Origin: Pezicula radicicola
Taxonomy: Eukaryota; Ascomycota; Leotiomycetes; Helotiales; Dermateaceae
Length of the DNA stretch: 12,420 nt
Reading direction: 5' to 3'
Assembly: GCA_003008705.1 (NCBI GenBank)
Contig: PDUO01000037.1
Span: 59,912-72,331 of the forward strand
Part shown: positions 1 through 8,240 of the stretch, one piece after another
Layout: each line of letters opens with the position of its first letter
How positions within the stretch are numbered: the stretch's first letter is position 1
Program-made: the position numbers and the translations under genes
Notes under the pieces: generated by a model
Databases searched by the model: none
The model's input: only the letters and a program-made list of their open reading frames with translations
What the model was told of the DNA's origin: nothing

Positions 1-159
1 TAATATAATACTATTAATATATTTATAAATATTAGACTTTTTAAACTAATTTTAAATTAATTTCTAGAGGGTTTTAAACTATTTAAAAACTAGTTTTTAA
101 TATTTAAAATTAAATCTACTAATCTATTAGAATTATTATTAATATTATTCCTTATAATA

Positions 160-1290
160 TAAATAACTTTATATAAATTTAAAACCTCTTTATATTATTA
201 ATATTATCTTTTAGTTAATATACTAAAAGAACTTAAAGTTTATTAAATTTCTAGTATTAGTTATTTATTTATAAATAAATAAATTAATATTCTTTTTAAT
301 ATAAATAATATTTTATTTATATATTATAAGTATAATTAGATTAAGATATAAGAATTTAAATTAAAACTCTTAGATAAATTTAAGATTTATAAACTTAGAA
401 ATATTAATTATTTTCTTAGAATTAGAGTTATATATAATAGATCTAAAAAGAAACTCTAGTTAATTTAGAATATATACTATAAGAAATTAATAACTAAATT
501 TAATATAAATATCTTAAAAAAAGTATTAATAACTCTTATTCTTTTTTATAACTATTCTTTTAATAATAATAAAGTTTCTTTTAAAGTTATTTATAAATTT
601 TAATAAAAAGTTAATAATATTAATTTTAGTATTATTAAAATATAACTAGATATTATATATATAGTTTTAAAACTTTTTTAATTTTTTATTAATCCTTTTA
701 ATCTTTATATAAAAGTAATAAATTAACTTTTAGAATATTTATAATATATATAATATTAGATTATTTTATATAATAAAAATAAACTAAAATTAATAATAAG
801 AATATTTAATTTATTTAGTAATATAATATTTATAAATAATAAATAAATATAATATAACTTTTAAAACTTTCTTAAAATACTATTTAATAATCTAGTTTAT
901 TAGAAAATAATATTATAAAAATTAATAATAATATTTAATACTAAGACTAAACTAATAACTCTATCTCTTATTATATATAAGTTTCTTTAATAAATATATT
1001 TCTTTAAAACTATTAGTTTTAAACCTTCTAATAATCTAATATTATTTTATAATAACTTTTAAATACTTTAACTTCTTTAATTTAATACTTCTAAGTTAGA
1101 AACTAAACTAAAATATATTAATATCTATTATATATAGTTATAGTAGAAAGTTTAGAATAGTTATATTTATATAGAATAAATTCTTACTATAGAAATACTA
1201 GTTAATAGATTAACTAAGCTTCTTCTAGTTTAGAAGTACTTTAATTTTATTTATTAATTAAATTTAATAGATATATAATATCTAATTTAA
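160..1290 (+). pseudogene. Decayed copia pol: reverse transcriptase and RNase H
   Basis: Read in frame 1, this stretch is a copia polyprotein whose Trp, Gln and Arg codons have become TAA/TAG and whose Asp, Gly, Val and His codons have become Asn, Arg/Lys, Ile and Tyr, all by transitions. Landmarks: TSLYY* at 184-201 for the family's ALYGLxQ; INNIL at 301-315 for the catalytic VDDIL; LRNINYFLRIRVI near 388-432 for the ELGDxxxFLGIRI region; VLKLF*FFINP at 664-696 for the SKLSQFLxNP region; tandem TAA TAA at 988-993 where WW is expected; LKYINIYYI*L at 1108-1140 for LRHVDIHxHWL; and LVNRLTKLLL at 1198-1227 for the terminal ADGLTKxLP box. No indel breaks the frame over more than 1.1 kb, so decay is almost purely by C-to-T/G-to-A change. 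Every stop is TAA or TAG; TGA is absent because TpG is gone. It cannot be translated today. Copia rather than gypsy is chosen because of the terminal ADGLTK-type box. Confidence 0.85.
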
Positions 1291-1370
1291 TCTAGTAATA
1301 ATAAAACTAGTATTAGTTTAATTTTATTTATAGAGTTACTTCTAGAAACTCTTAAAAGTCTCTAAATAAC

Positions 1371-1990
1371 CTCTTAATAATTTTATTTAAATATTATTTC
1401 TCTTTATAATTTCTAATTAAATTTTATATTAATTTCTTTATATACTTTTATTATTTTATATTAAAATTACTTTAAAATAAACCTTTTAAATAATATTATA
1501 TTTCTCTTTTTAATAGTTTTTTTTTATATAAAGTCTAAGAGAGTATATTAGTTTATAATTATATATTTCTAATATATTTTTATTTTTAATAACTCTAGTA
1601 TCTACTAATCTCTTTAAAATTATAGATTAATTCTAATTATTCTAGTCTAGTATAGTATTATTTTTATATTAATAGATTAATATCTTAAATATTTTATTTT
1701 ATATAGATCTAGATTTATTTTAAATATTTCTCTTTTAATATATAAGTTTAAACTTTCTCTTATCTAATAGATAGAAGTAATTAAGTCTTTATTTATAATT
1801 TTTACTATATTTTATACTTTCTCTATATATTATATATTTAAGGTAATTAAGGGTTTATAGTACTATATAAAGAGGGATAGATTATATTACTAGAAAATAA
1901 AGTCCTTAAACTTACTATATAACTTAGTTAATTTACTAATAGAACTATTAACCTCTTTTCCTCCCCTTCCTCTACTACTATATAAGAAGA
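1371..1990 (+). repeat. Probable 3' LTR zone of the copia element
   Basis: This stretch has no gene. It lies between the end of the copia RNase H ghost and the start of normal sequence, which is where a short 3' untranslated part, polypurine tract and LTR are expected. A small purine run (AAAGAGGGATAG, 1869-1880) could be a tract remnant, and a pyrimidine-rich stretch (about 1951-1975) is the kind of sequence found in LTR ends. The terminal TG/CA of an LTR would have been turned to TA by RIP, so the ends cannot be read. Position-based inference only. Confidence 0.35.
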
Positions 1991-2031
1991 TACCTACACC
2001 AAAGGGAAATTCAACGACTGGATTGGGGACA

Positions 2032-2091
2032 CTTGCCTTAATGTAACCGTGTTGGGGTGAAAGTCGCGAAACATCACGGTTTTGAGGCAAG
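2032..2091. repeat. Nested inverted repeat upstream of the dioxygenase gene
   Basis: Two pairs of perfect 7-nt arms are nested. CTTGCCT (2032-2038) pairs with AGGCAAG (2085-2091), and AACCGTG (2045-2051) pairs with CACGGTT (2075-2081). The gaps within the arms are 6 and 3 nt and the central loop is about 23 nt. It sits about 165-225 bp before the start codon, just inside the normal-composition block. It could be a protein-binding palindrome, a cruciform-prone site or the relic of a small inverted-repeat element. It does not look like a tRNA: no T-loop consensus was seen. Confidence 0.55.
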
Positions 2092-2163
2092 ACAGTTGTA
2101 TTGCGTACCTTAAATTCCAGCGCTGCGCTTCTCTAAGCTGTTCAAAGCTCTAGCTGTCTCTTC

Positions 2164-2255
2164 CCAATTATCTAAGACTGTATCTTTCCCAGTTCTTCTA
2201 TAAATAGAAAAACACGTGCAAGTTCCTCCAGTCTAGCAGAAAAGAAGACACAACA
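2164..2255 (+). promoter_or_regulatory. Core promoter and 5' leader of the dioxygenase gene
   Basis: A CCAAT pentamer lies at 2164-2168 and a good TATA box (TATAAATAG) at 2199-2207, about 50 nt before the start codon. A CACGTG E-box follows directly at 2213-2218; in fungi this is a binding site for bHLH or bHLH-zip regulators. The start context CACAACAATGGC, with purines at -3 and +4, fits fungal initiation. The TATA-to-ATG spacing implies a very short leader. Functions are inferred from motif and position only. Confidence 0.6.
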
Positions 2256-3381
2256 ATGGCCCCAGTCGCGGTAGAAACAGCACCAGCCACTTCAGCCTTC
2301 AACAAGATCAAGCCGATCATCAAGGATAAGCTGAGCCAAAGCACCAAATCTCCCTTGGCTTTTGACGCTAAGCAGCATTTGGCTTATAATGAGCATCCGA
2401 AAGTACTGTCGATGAAGGATCTCGGCCTTCTGGAAGTAGGGATCTCTCCTACCGCCGTTTCGCATCCATTTCCCCTTTTCACGGAGGAAGCGATCCGCAT
2501 CATGAGAAGCGAGATCTTCACAAATGAAGTTTGGGAAAACTGTTTGCACAGCACGGAATTTGCTAGCTGCCAGCTCAGAGGTCACTGTCCAAAGTGAGCA
2601 TCCTGGAACGTTGTTTTCCTGAACCGTTTTGAGACCATCGCTAAAATCGGGCACAGATATGCACCGTTCATGTATGATGCATGGAAAGATCCGCAAACCC
2701 TCTCCATTATCTCTAAAATTGCCGGCATCGATCTCATCCCTGTGATAGATATCGAAATTGGTAACATCAACGTCTCCGTCCAGGACAAAGGCGAGGATAA
2801 GGTCAAAATGACGAACCAGTTGGAGGATGACATCCCAGTCACCAAATGGCATTACGACAGCTATCCATTTGTCTGCGTTGTCATGATGTCCGACGTTTCG
2901 AACATCGTTGGCGGTGAAACCGCGCTCGTGAATGGCTCAGGGGAGATCCTCAAAGTGCGAGGACCTCAGATGGTGAGGCTTTCAAGCACCCTCCTCCTGC
3001 TTGACGCGTCGTAGTGTACTGACGACTCGCTAGGGAAATGCCGTCGTTCTCCAGGGCCGCTGCATCTCGCACCAGGCCTTAGCCGCAATCGGAGGCACTG
3101 AACGCATCACGATGATCACAGCTTTCCGGCCTCGCGACCCTTTTGTCTCCGATTCCTCGGTCCTCACTACCATCAGGCCCATCTCCAACCTCTCCGAGTT
3201 GTACTTTCAATGGACCGAATACAGGACAGAGGTCTTGCAGGAGCGTCTCAGGCGTATGGTCAAGGTTCTTGAAGAGCAGCATCGTGCGAATAAACCGACA
3301 GACATCAAGAAGATTAAAAAGTTCCTGCGTGAGCAAGAGGAGTGGATTGCCGGCACGAATAGGGAGATTGTTGAGCCGTGA
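2256..3381 (+). CDS. Fe(II)/2-oxoglutarate-dependent dioxygenase-like protein, 3 exons, 333 aa
   Basis: Exons 2256-2593, 2657-2972 and 3034-3381 splice to 334 codons including TGA. The protein resembles a family of uncharacterised fungal 2OG-Fe(II) oxygenases. These cytosolic enzymes use Fe(II), O2 and 2-oxoglutarate to oxidise a small molecule; the substrate here is unknown. Visible in the double-stranded beta-helix core: metal-binding WHYD (H178, D180), a GGETAL turn (198-203), the distal metal ligand SHQAL (H231) and ERIT with R242 eleven residues later, placed to bind the 2-oxoglutarate carboxylate. A complete facial triad plus arginine suggests an active enzyme. The N-terminal 110 residues carry no signal peptide or membrane segment. 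The C-terminal 55 residues are a charged Lys/Glu-rich helix, possibly coiled coil. ATG 2256 is chosen for its context and the TATA box 50 nt upstream. It converges on the transcription-factor gene. No stops or frameshifts are seen, and base composition is unlike the RIP-mutated flank. The family assignment is firm; the reaction is not known. Confidence 0.88.
2594..2656 (+). other. Dioxygenase gene intron 1 (63 nt)
   Basis: The donor GTGAGC and acceptor CACAG give a phase-2 junction that joins CP-K-YAPF in one frame. Unspliced, the frame hits TGA at once (2595-2597). CTGAAC at 2619-2624 is a possible branch site. The length is a multiple of three, so the frame is the same on both sides, but the in-frame stop shows it must be removed. 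Confidence 0.85.
2973..3033 (+). other. Dioxygenase gene intron 2 (61 nt)
   Basis: Donor GTGAGG follows a complete ATG codon (phase 0). A perfect CTGAC branch site lies at 3019-3023 and the acceptor is CTAG at 3030-3033. Splicing joins RGPQM to GNAVVLQGR, restoring the beta strand that leads to the distal metal-binding histidine. Confidence 0.9.
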
Positions 3382-3629
3382 AGGGCTAAAAGCCATCTGA
3401 GAAACATGTGTTCAGTGGAATGAGGGGATACTACATAGTTAAAGCGCTTCTTCCATAATGCCCGAACCCGCATTGATATTGCCATGCAAAACATAGAAAC
3501 GTAGCTCATGATGATGTAGAATAGTGCGGCATAGTTGAGTAAACATCACCGTCACACAGAAACCGCGAAAGATGACAGATGTGTGCAACCGATGTCACCC
3601 GAGCATCACTGGAATAAGTTCACGAAAGG
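3382..3629. other. Convergent intergenic spacer
   Basis: These 248 nt separate the two stop codons of a tail-to-tail gene pair and must hold both 3' untranslated regions and polyadenylation sites. I see no AATAAA on either strand, which is common in filamentous fungi, and no credible gene. A tiny hairpin (GGCT/AGCC, 3384-3394) follows the dioxygenase stop; it is too short to assign a role. Confidence 0.6.
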
Positions 3630-5806
3630 TTAGCACACACGCATGGAGGAACCGGTCATCTTTAACAAGGGGAAAAGCCCTTCCTTACCTTGCCATCCCC
3701 ATTCCTTCATAACTCCGAGCCAATGCAAGTCGCCCTTCACCGTGTACCTAATACTTCCAGCTCTCGTCAGAGGATCTATGTCCTTCCTGAATGCGGCCGA
3801 CTCCGGGAAGTCAGACGAGGGCAAACGAGATTGATGATTCTCTAGGTAATAGTCTCTCCTTCGCCACACCTCCACCGTAACCTTGTTGCATCGATCGACG
3901 ATTCCGGTGATCATGCGCTTGGACATGAGCTCCCAGCGCTCGCTGACCCACACTCGGTCTTCTTCCTCGACGGCTTCGCACCCGGCCACCATGAGTGGAA
4001 ATATCTGCACAATGGTTGCGCGTGACGAGAGCGGGACAGTGGCGAGGAAGACGAGGGCCTTCTGAGCCAGTTCCCATATTGAATGCGACCATGGAAGCTC
4101 GGGTACTGCTTGGCGGAGCGTGAGCAATGAAGCCCATCGGTAAGCCTCAGCCGTTTGGATCGAGTCGGAGATGTTAGACTTAGGGTCTTCTGATCTCTCG
4201 GCGTCTATCGGTGGGATCCAACGCTCAATGGCTCTCCATAGATCTATCGCCTTGGAAATTATTGCGGGAGAATTGCACTTCTCGGTCCGTCTTCGAACAC
4301 GAGCGACCAGATCCGCCAGGCGGCCCATCATGGGAAATAGGGTAATGGCACAGCCCATAAGAGGGTCGATCTGTTGCTCACGAGGGACTGGACTCAGAAG
4401 GCTGCAGGCATTCATGAATTCGAAGTCGGTCGATCCTCCATCGTCAATACAGGTAAAGCGAGCGAGCACGTCCATGTACATCCAGGTGTTGGCTAGGAAA
4501 GAAAGACGGCTCAGGTCGCCCGCACTCAGCCTCGATGCCTGATGCTTCAAGAGGGCCTGCTGAACCAATTTCTTAGCGATTTTAATCTGATCCATGCCGG
4601 TCGATGATTTTTGAGGGTCCCAAGATTCTGCAAAACCGAGGGCCAGCCTTGCGGCAAGGGCCGACTCGATGAGGATGTCGCCGCTGTCTTCGTTGGCGGC
4701 GAGCGCCTGCACGCTGTATTGGTAATGCCGCATTCCCTGATCACGAAGTTCCGGCTGAGTGTTGCACAAGTGAAAATAGGTCATTGCGGCGAGCGCGTGA
4801 TAAAGCGCAGGGCAGTTGTACGCTAGCGCCCAGACGTGTGTCTTCCACGGGTTCTTGGCCTGGTTGTCCTTTATAGAGAGGCTCTCGCAAGTCCGGACAT
4901 GGAAGAGATGCCTGATCGTCTCGTGAGAAACGCTCGGGGGCTGTGGAGAGAGATGCTGGATAGAAGTCTCGACGTCCGCAATATTCTCTTCGTGGACCGT
5001 CTCCATTGACTCAACTACGACCTCTGGATTGCCAATGGGCCAATCGAGGCTTGGTGACCAGTAGTTGTGGAATGTCTCATCCATTGCATTCGCCGAGAGG
5101 AGATCAAGGTCTTCAATATTCGGCAAGACATTCTGATCCAAATGCCCAAGGTCGAAAATTCCAACATCAAAGTCGCCAAACAAACGCTCAACGCTGGCAT
5201 GCGGGCTGGAGGATGTGGACCTAAGAAGTGGTGTCGTCCCGTGGTTGAGATGGAGGATAGGAGGCACGGGTTGCACATTGTTAGGGGAATATCTAGATCT
5301 GCTGGGAGCCCTGGGTTGGAAGGAATGCGTGATTTGATCTTCTTGTACGAGCACGCTGCCGCCAACTTCCACGGCGCTGTCAAGCCTGTCAGACTCAAGC
5401 GTATTCGTGCCTATCGTAGTCAGCTATGTCTCAATGAAGTGCTTCATATTCCCATTTACTGTTTTCTGCTTTGCGTCCAGGCTTGAGCTGTCCGATGGGC
5501 CTCCACTTCAGACACTTTGCGTAGCCATCGCATTCAATTCCACGGCGAGAACATTGCTGACAAGCCGGTTTCGTTTCGTCGCACTTCCTCCTCCTTGCCT
5601 TGCACGTTCCACATCCTTGGAAAGGTCATGTCAGCGATCGTTTTGTCGCGACAGTACGGAACGAATCGTGCTCGACACATACCATTACGGCTCTTGAGTT
5701 GCTTACGCCTCGAGACTTCCTCCTTCTTTTTTCTTGTCTCGCCATTTGGAGCGATGTGTGCCAGAGTCCGAGAGCTCCTCACTTGTACTACGGTCTCTGG
5801 TTCCAT
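3630..5806 (-). CDS. Zn2Cys6 fungal transcription factor with Fungal_trans_2-like domain, 3 exons, 686 aa
   Basis: Exons 5806-5683, 5615-5460 and 5410-3630 splice to 687 codons ending in TAA. The spliced product holds a perfect binuclear zinc cluster, C43-x2-C46-x6-C53-x6-C60-x2-C63-x6-C70, preceded by a Lys/Arg-rich stretch (25-40) that may serve as a nuclear signal. This DNA-binding domain usually reads CGG half-sites. Next come a Pro/Ser-rich linker (about 125-165), an acidic, leucine-rich segment (about 170-207) that could activate transcription, and from about 257 to the C terminus an alpha-helical region resembling Fungal_trans_2 (signature near NPWKTHV and CPALYHALAAM, about 283-304). 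The size is usual for the family. ATG 5806 is the first start after an in-frame TAG (5816-5818). The long exon alone (from GTG 5372) has no zinc cluster, so a single-exon model would miss the DNA-binding domain. It converges on the dioxygenase gene, which it may regulate; this is inference. Targets and pathway are unknown. Confidence 0.88.
5411..5459 (-). other. Transcription-factor gene intron 2 (49 nt)
   Basis: On the minus strand the donor is GTAAAT, the branch site a perfect CTGAC (5423-5419) and the acceptor GATAG. The junction is phase 1 (A + GC gives Ser94). It links the zinc-cluster exon, which otherwise runs into TGA, to the long C-terminal exon, which otherwise opens only after TAG at 5426-5424. 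The length is 1 modulo 3, exactly what the frame change requires. Confidence 0.85.
5616..5682 (-). other. Transcription-factor gene intron 1 (67 nt), splitting the zinc cluster
   Basis: The donor is the fungal consensus GTATGT, the branch site CTGAC lies at 5634-5630 and the acceptor is CCAAG. The phase-1 junction falls in Gly42, directly before the first cluster cysteine, and joins KSRN-G to CGTCKARRRKC. Retaining it shifts the frame and removes all six cysteines. Confidence 0.9.
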
Positions 5807-6224
5807 AGAACGACGCTAGCAAATGATGTCTGAGATCTGAGGACAGAAAAAATGGACGACAAGAGGCGTTGTGGCCAGGATTTGTGTTGGAGATGGGTGT
5901 GTGGATGAGAGTTTATTCTAGCTTCGGAGCAGGGTGGAGGGGTAGAAAGAGGTTAGGGTTGTATTTGGGAAGGTGGGCCGAAAGCCCGATAAAACTAATT
6001 AAGGGCCTTTCGTGGAAGCTAATGCTAGATCCTTAGATCCCGTGACTGCGTCCGATACTGGCAATTTTATCCCCGGAGAACTATTCTATACTTTACCCCG
6101 GAAAAAAGTTACAAGCGGGGTCAGCAGATGTGGAGGTCAAGCACCTTCGGGTTCTCCCTTCCGGCCGTGCTATTCTTGAATTTTATAAAGTGCGAAATTG
6201 CATATGCGAATATCCTACGTTTAA
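5807..6224 (-). promoter_or_regulatory. Upstream region of the transcription-factor gene
   Basis: This is ordinary-composition DNA with no supported gene; it should hold the promoter and 5' leader of the factor. Visible elements are a short inverted repeat GGGC-CGAAA-GCCC (5974-5986) and several CGG/CCG triplets, including a 7-nt direct repeat listed separately. I see no clear TATA box on the minus strand close to the start. Confidence 0.4.
6071..6102. repeat. CCCCGGA direct repeat, candidate zinc-cluster site
   Basis: CCCCGGA occurs at 6071-6077 and again at 6096-6102, 25 nt apart start to start. A nearby CGGGG (6116-6120) is in the opposite orientation. CGG/CCG triplets are the usual half-sites of Zn2Cys6 factors, so this could be a control site of the downstream factor gene, perhaps its own. 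The role is motif-based inference. Confidence 0.35.
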
Positions 6225-6362
6225 TACTCTGCCACCACAACTACTACCACACTTCTCAATAGGCGCCCTAACACTTCGAATGAGGTGAAGAAGAGAAAAT
6301 CGAAGTGGTACAAGTACGAAGGCGTTCATGTAATAGAGACCGCAAAATGCAGGACAGAGTAG
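6225..6362 (+). other. Orphan open frame without ATG at the island edge
   Basis: From TAC 6225, just after an in-frame TAA (6222-6224), a 45-codon frame stays open to TAG 6360-6362. It has no ATG. The translation begins with a run of Thr from ACC/ACA/ACT codons and turns Lys/Arg-rich (KKRKSKWYKYEGVHVIETAK). The last part looks protein-like but matches no family I recognise. It ends at the point where AT-rich DNA starts, so it may be the last exon or a fragment of a gene cut by element insertion, or chance. Confidence 0.25.
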
Positions 6363-6730
6363 CTATTAAACTATAACTTTATAGAAATTATATACTTCTT
6401 AGAAGGAGGTACAACAGAGAAGAAGACTTATCCCGGGGGGAAAAGTAGCTAGAAAATAGACTTTCTTAGTATAAAACTTAGTATAATCCTAGTAGTCTTT
6501 TTTTCCTATTTAGGAGAAATAATCGAGGCTATTTTATATAAGTAATTTTACCTTAGGTAATACTACCTTGAGATCTGAAATTGAACTATATAGATATAGT
6601 AATTTAAACTAATTAATATAGACTCTAATATTAAATTAAATTATATTTACTATATACTCTAGCCTTCTAAGAAGTTCTATAAGTATACCAGGTATTACTA
6701 ATATAGATCTACTTTATTACTTTCCTTGAT
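6363..6730. other. Graded transition into RIP-mutated DNA
   Basis: There is no gene here. AT content rises sharply, yet a few unmutated dinucleotides remain: GGTACAACAG near 6407-6416, CCCGGGGGG near 6432-6440, TCGAGG near 6522, TG near 6569-6582, CA at 6689-6690 and TTGAT near 6726. After about 6,730 none were seen to the window end. This is either unique DNA hit by RIP spreading from the neighbouring repeat, or an element edge that took fewer mutations. Confidence 0.6.
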
Positions 6731-8240
6731 TTTCTATATAATAAACTAGTTACCTTAAATTAATAATAATATTATATAATAGAGATTAATAGTTATATAA
6801 ACTAGCTATAATTAGTCTTATCTATTTAACTAAAATAGCTATACCTATCTCTAGTTATAGGATTTAAGGAATAAGCTATTTAAATAGTTTACTACTTAGT
6901 CTACTTATCTAAAATATAATAATTATAGAATCTTATACCTTTATTTAATTTTCTATACTTTTTAATAGATACTATAGAAAGAAGATTACTTTCTATTAGT
7001 AATAGCTTATAATCTCTTTTATTTATTTATTCTTATTTAATTTTATTAATTTTATAAGCTAGACTAAGTTCTAAGCTATAGAGTCTCTTATTATTATTAT
7101 TTATAATATCTCTTACTTTTTACTTTATATTATAATTATAATTAGAATTAATCCTTTAAGATATTTATAAATTATTAAGAATTATTATAGAGTTTTAACT
7201 TTTATTCTTAGAATATATATAATAGTTCTAATAATATACTTATTCCTAGAGTAATTTAATTAAATAGAAGATTATTATTCTAAATTAAAAGTTACTAAGA
7301 ACTATTATATAATATTACTTTATATATATAGTTAAGTTTTACTTAAGCTCTCTTCTCTCTCTAGTCTAGAATTCTATATATTTTCTACCTCTATAACTTA
7401 TATAGTTATAACCTAAGTATAGATTATTATAATATATATAAGAATCTAAAGAATTACTAAGATTAGATTATAATAGAGATATTTAAATAAGTCTACTAAT
7501 TAGTATTACTTTAATCTTAAAGAAGGAATCTATCTAAAAGTTATACTTTCTTAAAGAGTACTAGTAATATTATTTATAATTAAAACTATCTTTTATAACT
7601 TCTTTAAATCTTATAGATCTTTAATAAACTTTTAATATTCTTATAAAGAGTCTTATAAGTTTATAAACTTTTTTAATTATTAGTTAAAGTTTATAAATAA
7701 TCTATTAATCTTATTTATAAATCTTAATAATTCTTAAAAACTCTAATAAGAGTTTACTAAAGTTTATAATAACTTCTTTAAAATATTAGAAAATTATACT
7801 AAGGTTAGTTTACTAAGTTACTCTTAAGAGTTATAATTATTATAGATTTCTTAGATTATATTAATAGTAATAATCTTTATTTAAAGTTTTATTTATACTA
7901 ATATCCTTACTTTTATTTATTATAATTAATAAACTTAATTTAATAATCTTAAATTTAGTTCTAGTCTTTATTATAGATATTAAAAACCTTTTAGATTTTA
8001 AATTATTAGAGTATTATAATAGAAAGCTTCTTATAGAATAATAACTTATTAAATTTAATTATAATTTTAAGAGAACTAGATAAAAGAAGTCTTTATTAGT
8101 TATATATCTTAAAGTAATATATATACTTATAAAAGATAAGACTATTATTTAATTAAGATCTACTCTATAGATTTAGTTTATTATTAGTAGTTAATCTATT
8201 ATTAAAGATAAATAAATTAAGAAATTTTAGAAATTTCTAA
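6731..8240. repeat. RIP-saturated DNA, no recognisable domain
   Basis: I could not assign this stretch. It has the same lack of CpA/TpG/CpG as the flanking ghosts. It lies directly upstream of a + strand gypsy gag ghost, so its right part could hold that element's 5' LTR and leader; a pyrimidine-rich tract near 7346-7365 would suit an LTR end. Frame 1 from about 7,441 to 7,800 has fewer stops than the other frames I read, but shows no motif. Another, unrelated repeat is equally possible. Confidence 0.35.

Larger units (their letters stand above)
1..1990 (+). mobile_element. RIP-saturated 3' half of a Ty1/copia LTR retrotransposon
   Basis: The whole block is extremely AT-rich, and on reading I found no CpA, TpG or CpG before about 1,997, as expected from saturating repeat-induced point mutation on both strands. 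Frame 1 of the + strand still reads as the second half of a copia pol polyprotein (reverse transcriptase then RNase H). That gives the class and orientation: 5' end off the left edge, 3' end facing the gene island. The order RT, RNase H, then non-coding DNA is what copia elements show, since their integrase lies upstream of RT. Exact 3' terminus and target-site duplication cannot be fixed because the other LTR is outside the window. Confidence 0.8.

Noticed and set aside
1..1990. Mitochondrial DNA or an AT-rich centromere as explanation of the arms
   Set aside because: The specific loss of CpA/TpG/CpG and readable retroelement proteins with RIP-type stops explain them better; no mitochondrial gene or tRNA was seen.
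1890..2090. 66-codon minus-strand open frame across the left border
   Set aside because: It spans the junction of mutated and normal DNA, its 3' half is low-complexity AT sequence, and it has no recognisable motif; chance is the simplest reading.
2292..2852. 186-codon minus-strand frame opposite the dioxygenase exons
   Set aside because: Antisense shadow of exons 1-2, running through an intron; no domain seen, while the + strand shows a complete catalytic core.
3630..5372. Single-exon 580-codon gene starting at GTG 5372
   Set aside because: GTG starts are not normal for nuclear fungal genes, the frame opens further upstream, and splicing joins it to the zinc-cluster exons and an ATG.
5067..5833. 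Several + strand frames opposite the transcription-factor gene (5067-5486, 5407-5697, 5517-5819)
   Set aside because: Shadows of the minus-strand exons that hold the zinc cluster; no independent motif.
7340..7370. CT-rich tract as a microsatellite
   Set aside because: Too short and imperfect to call a repeat array; noted only as a possible LTR-end feature.
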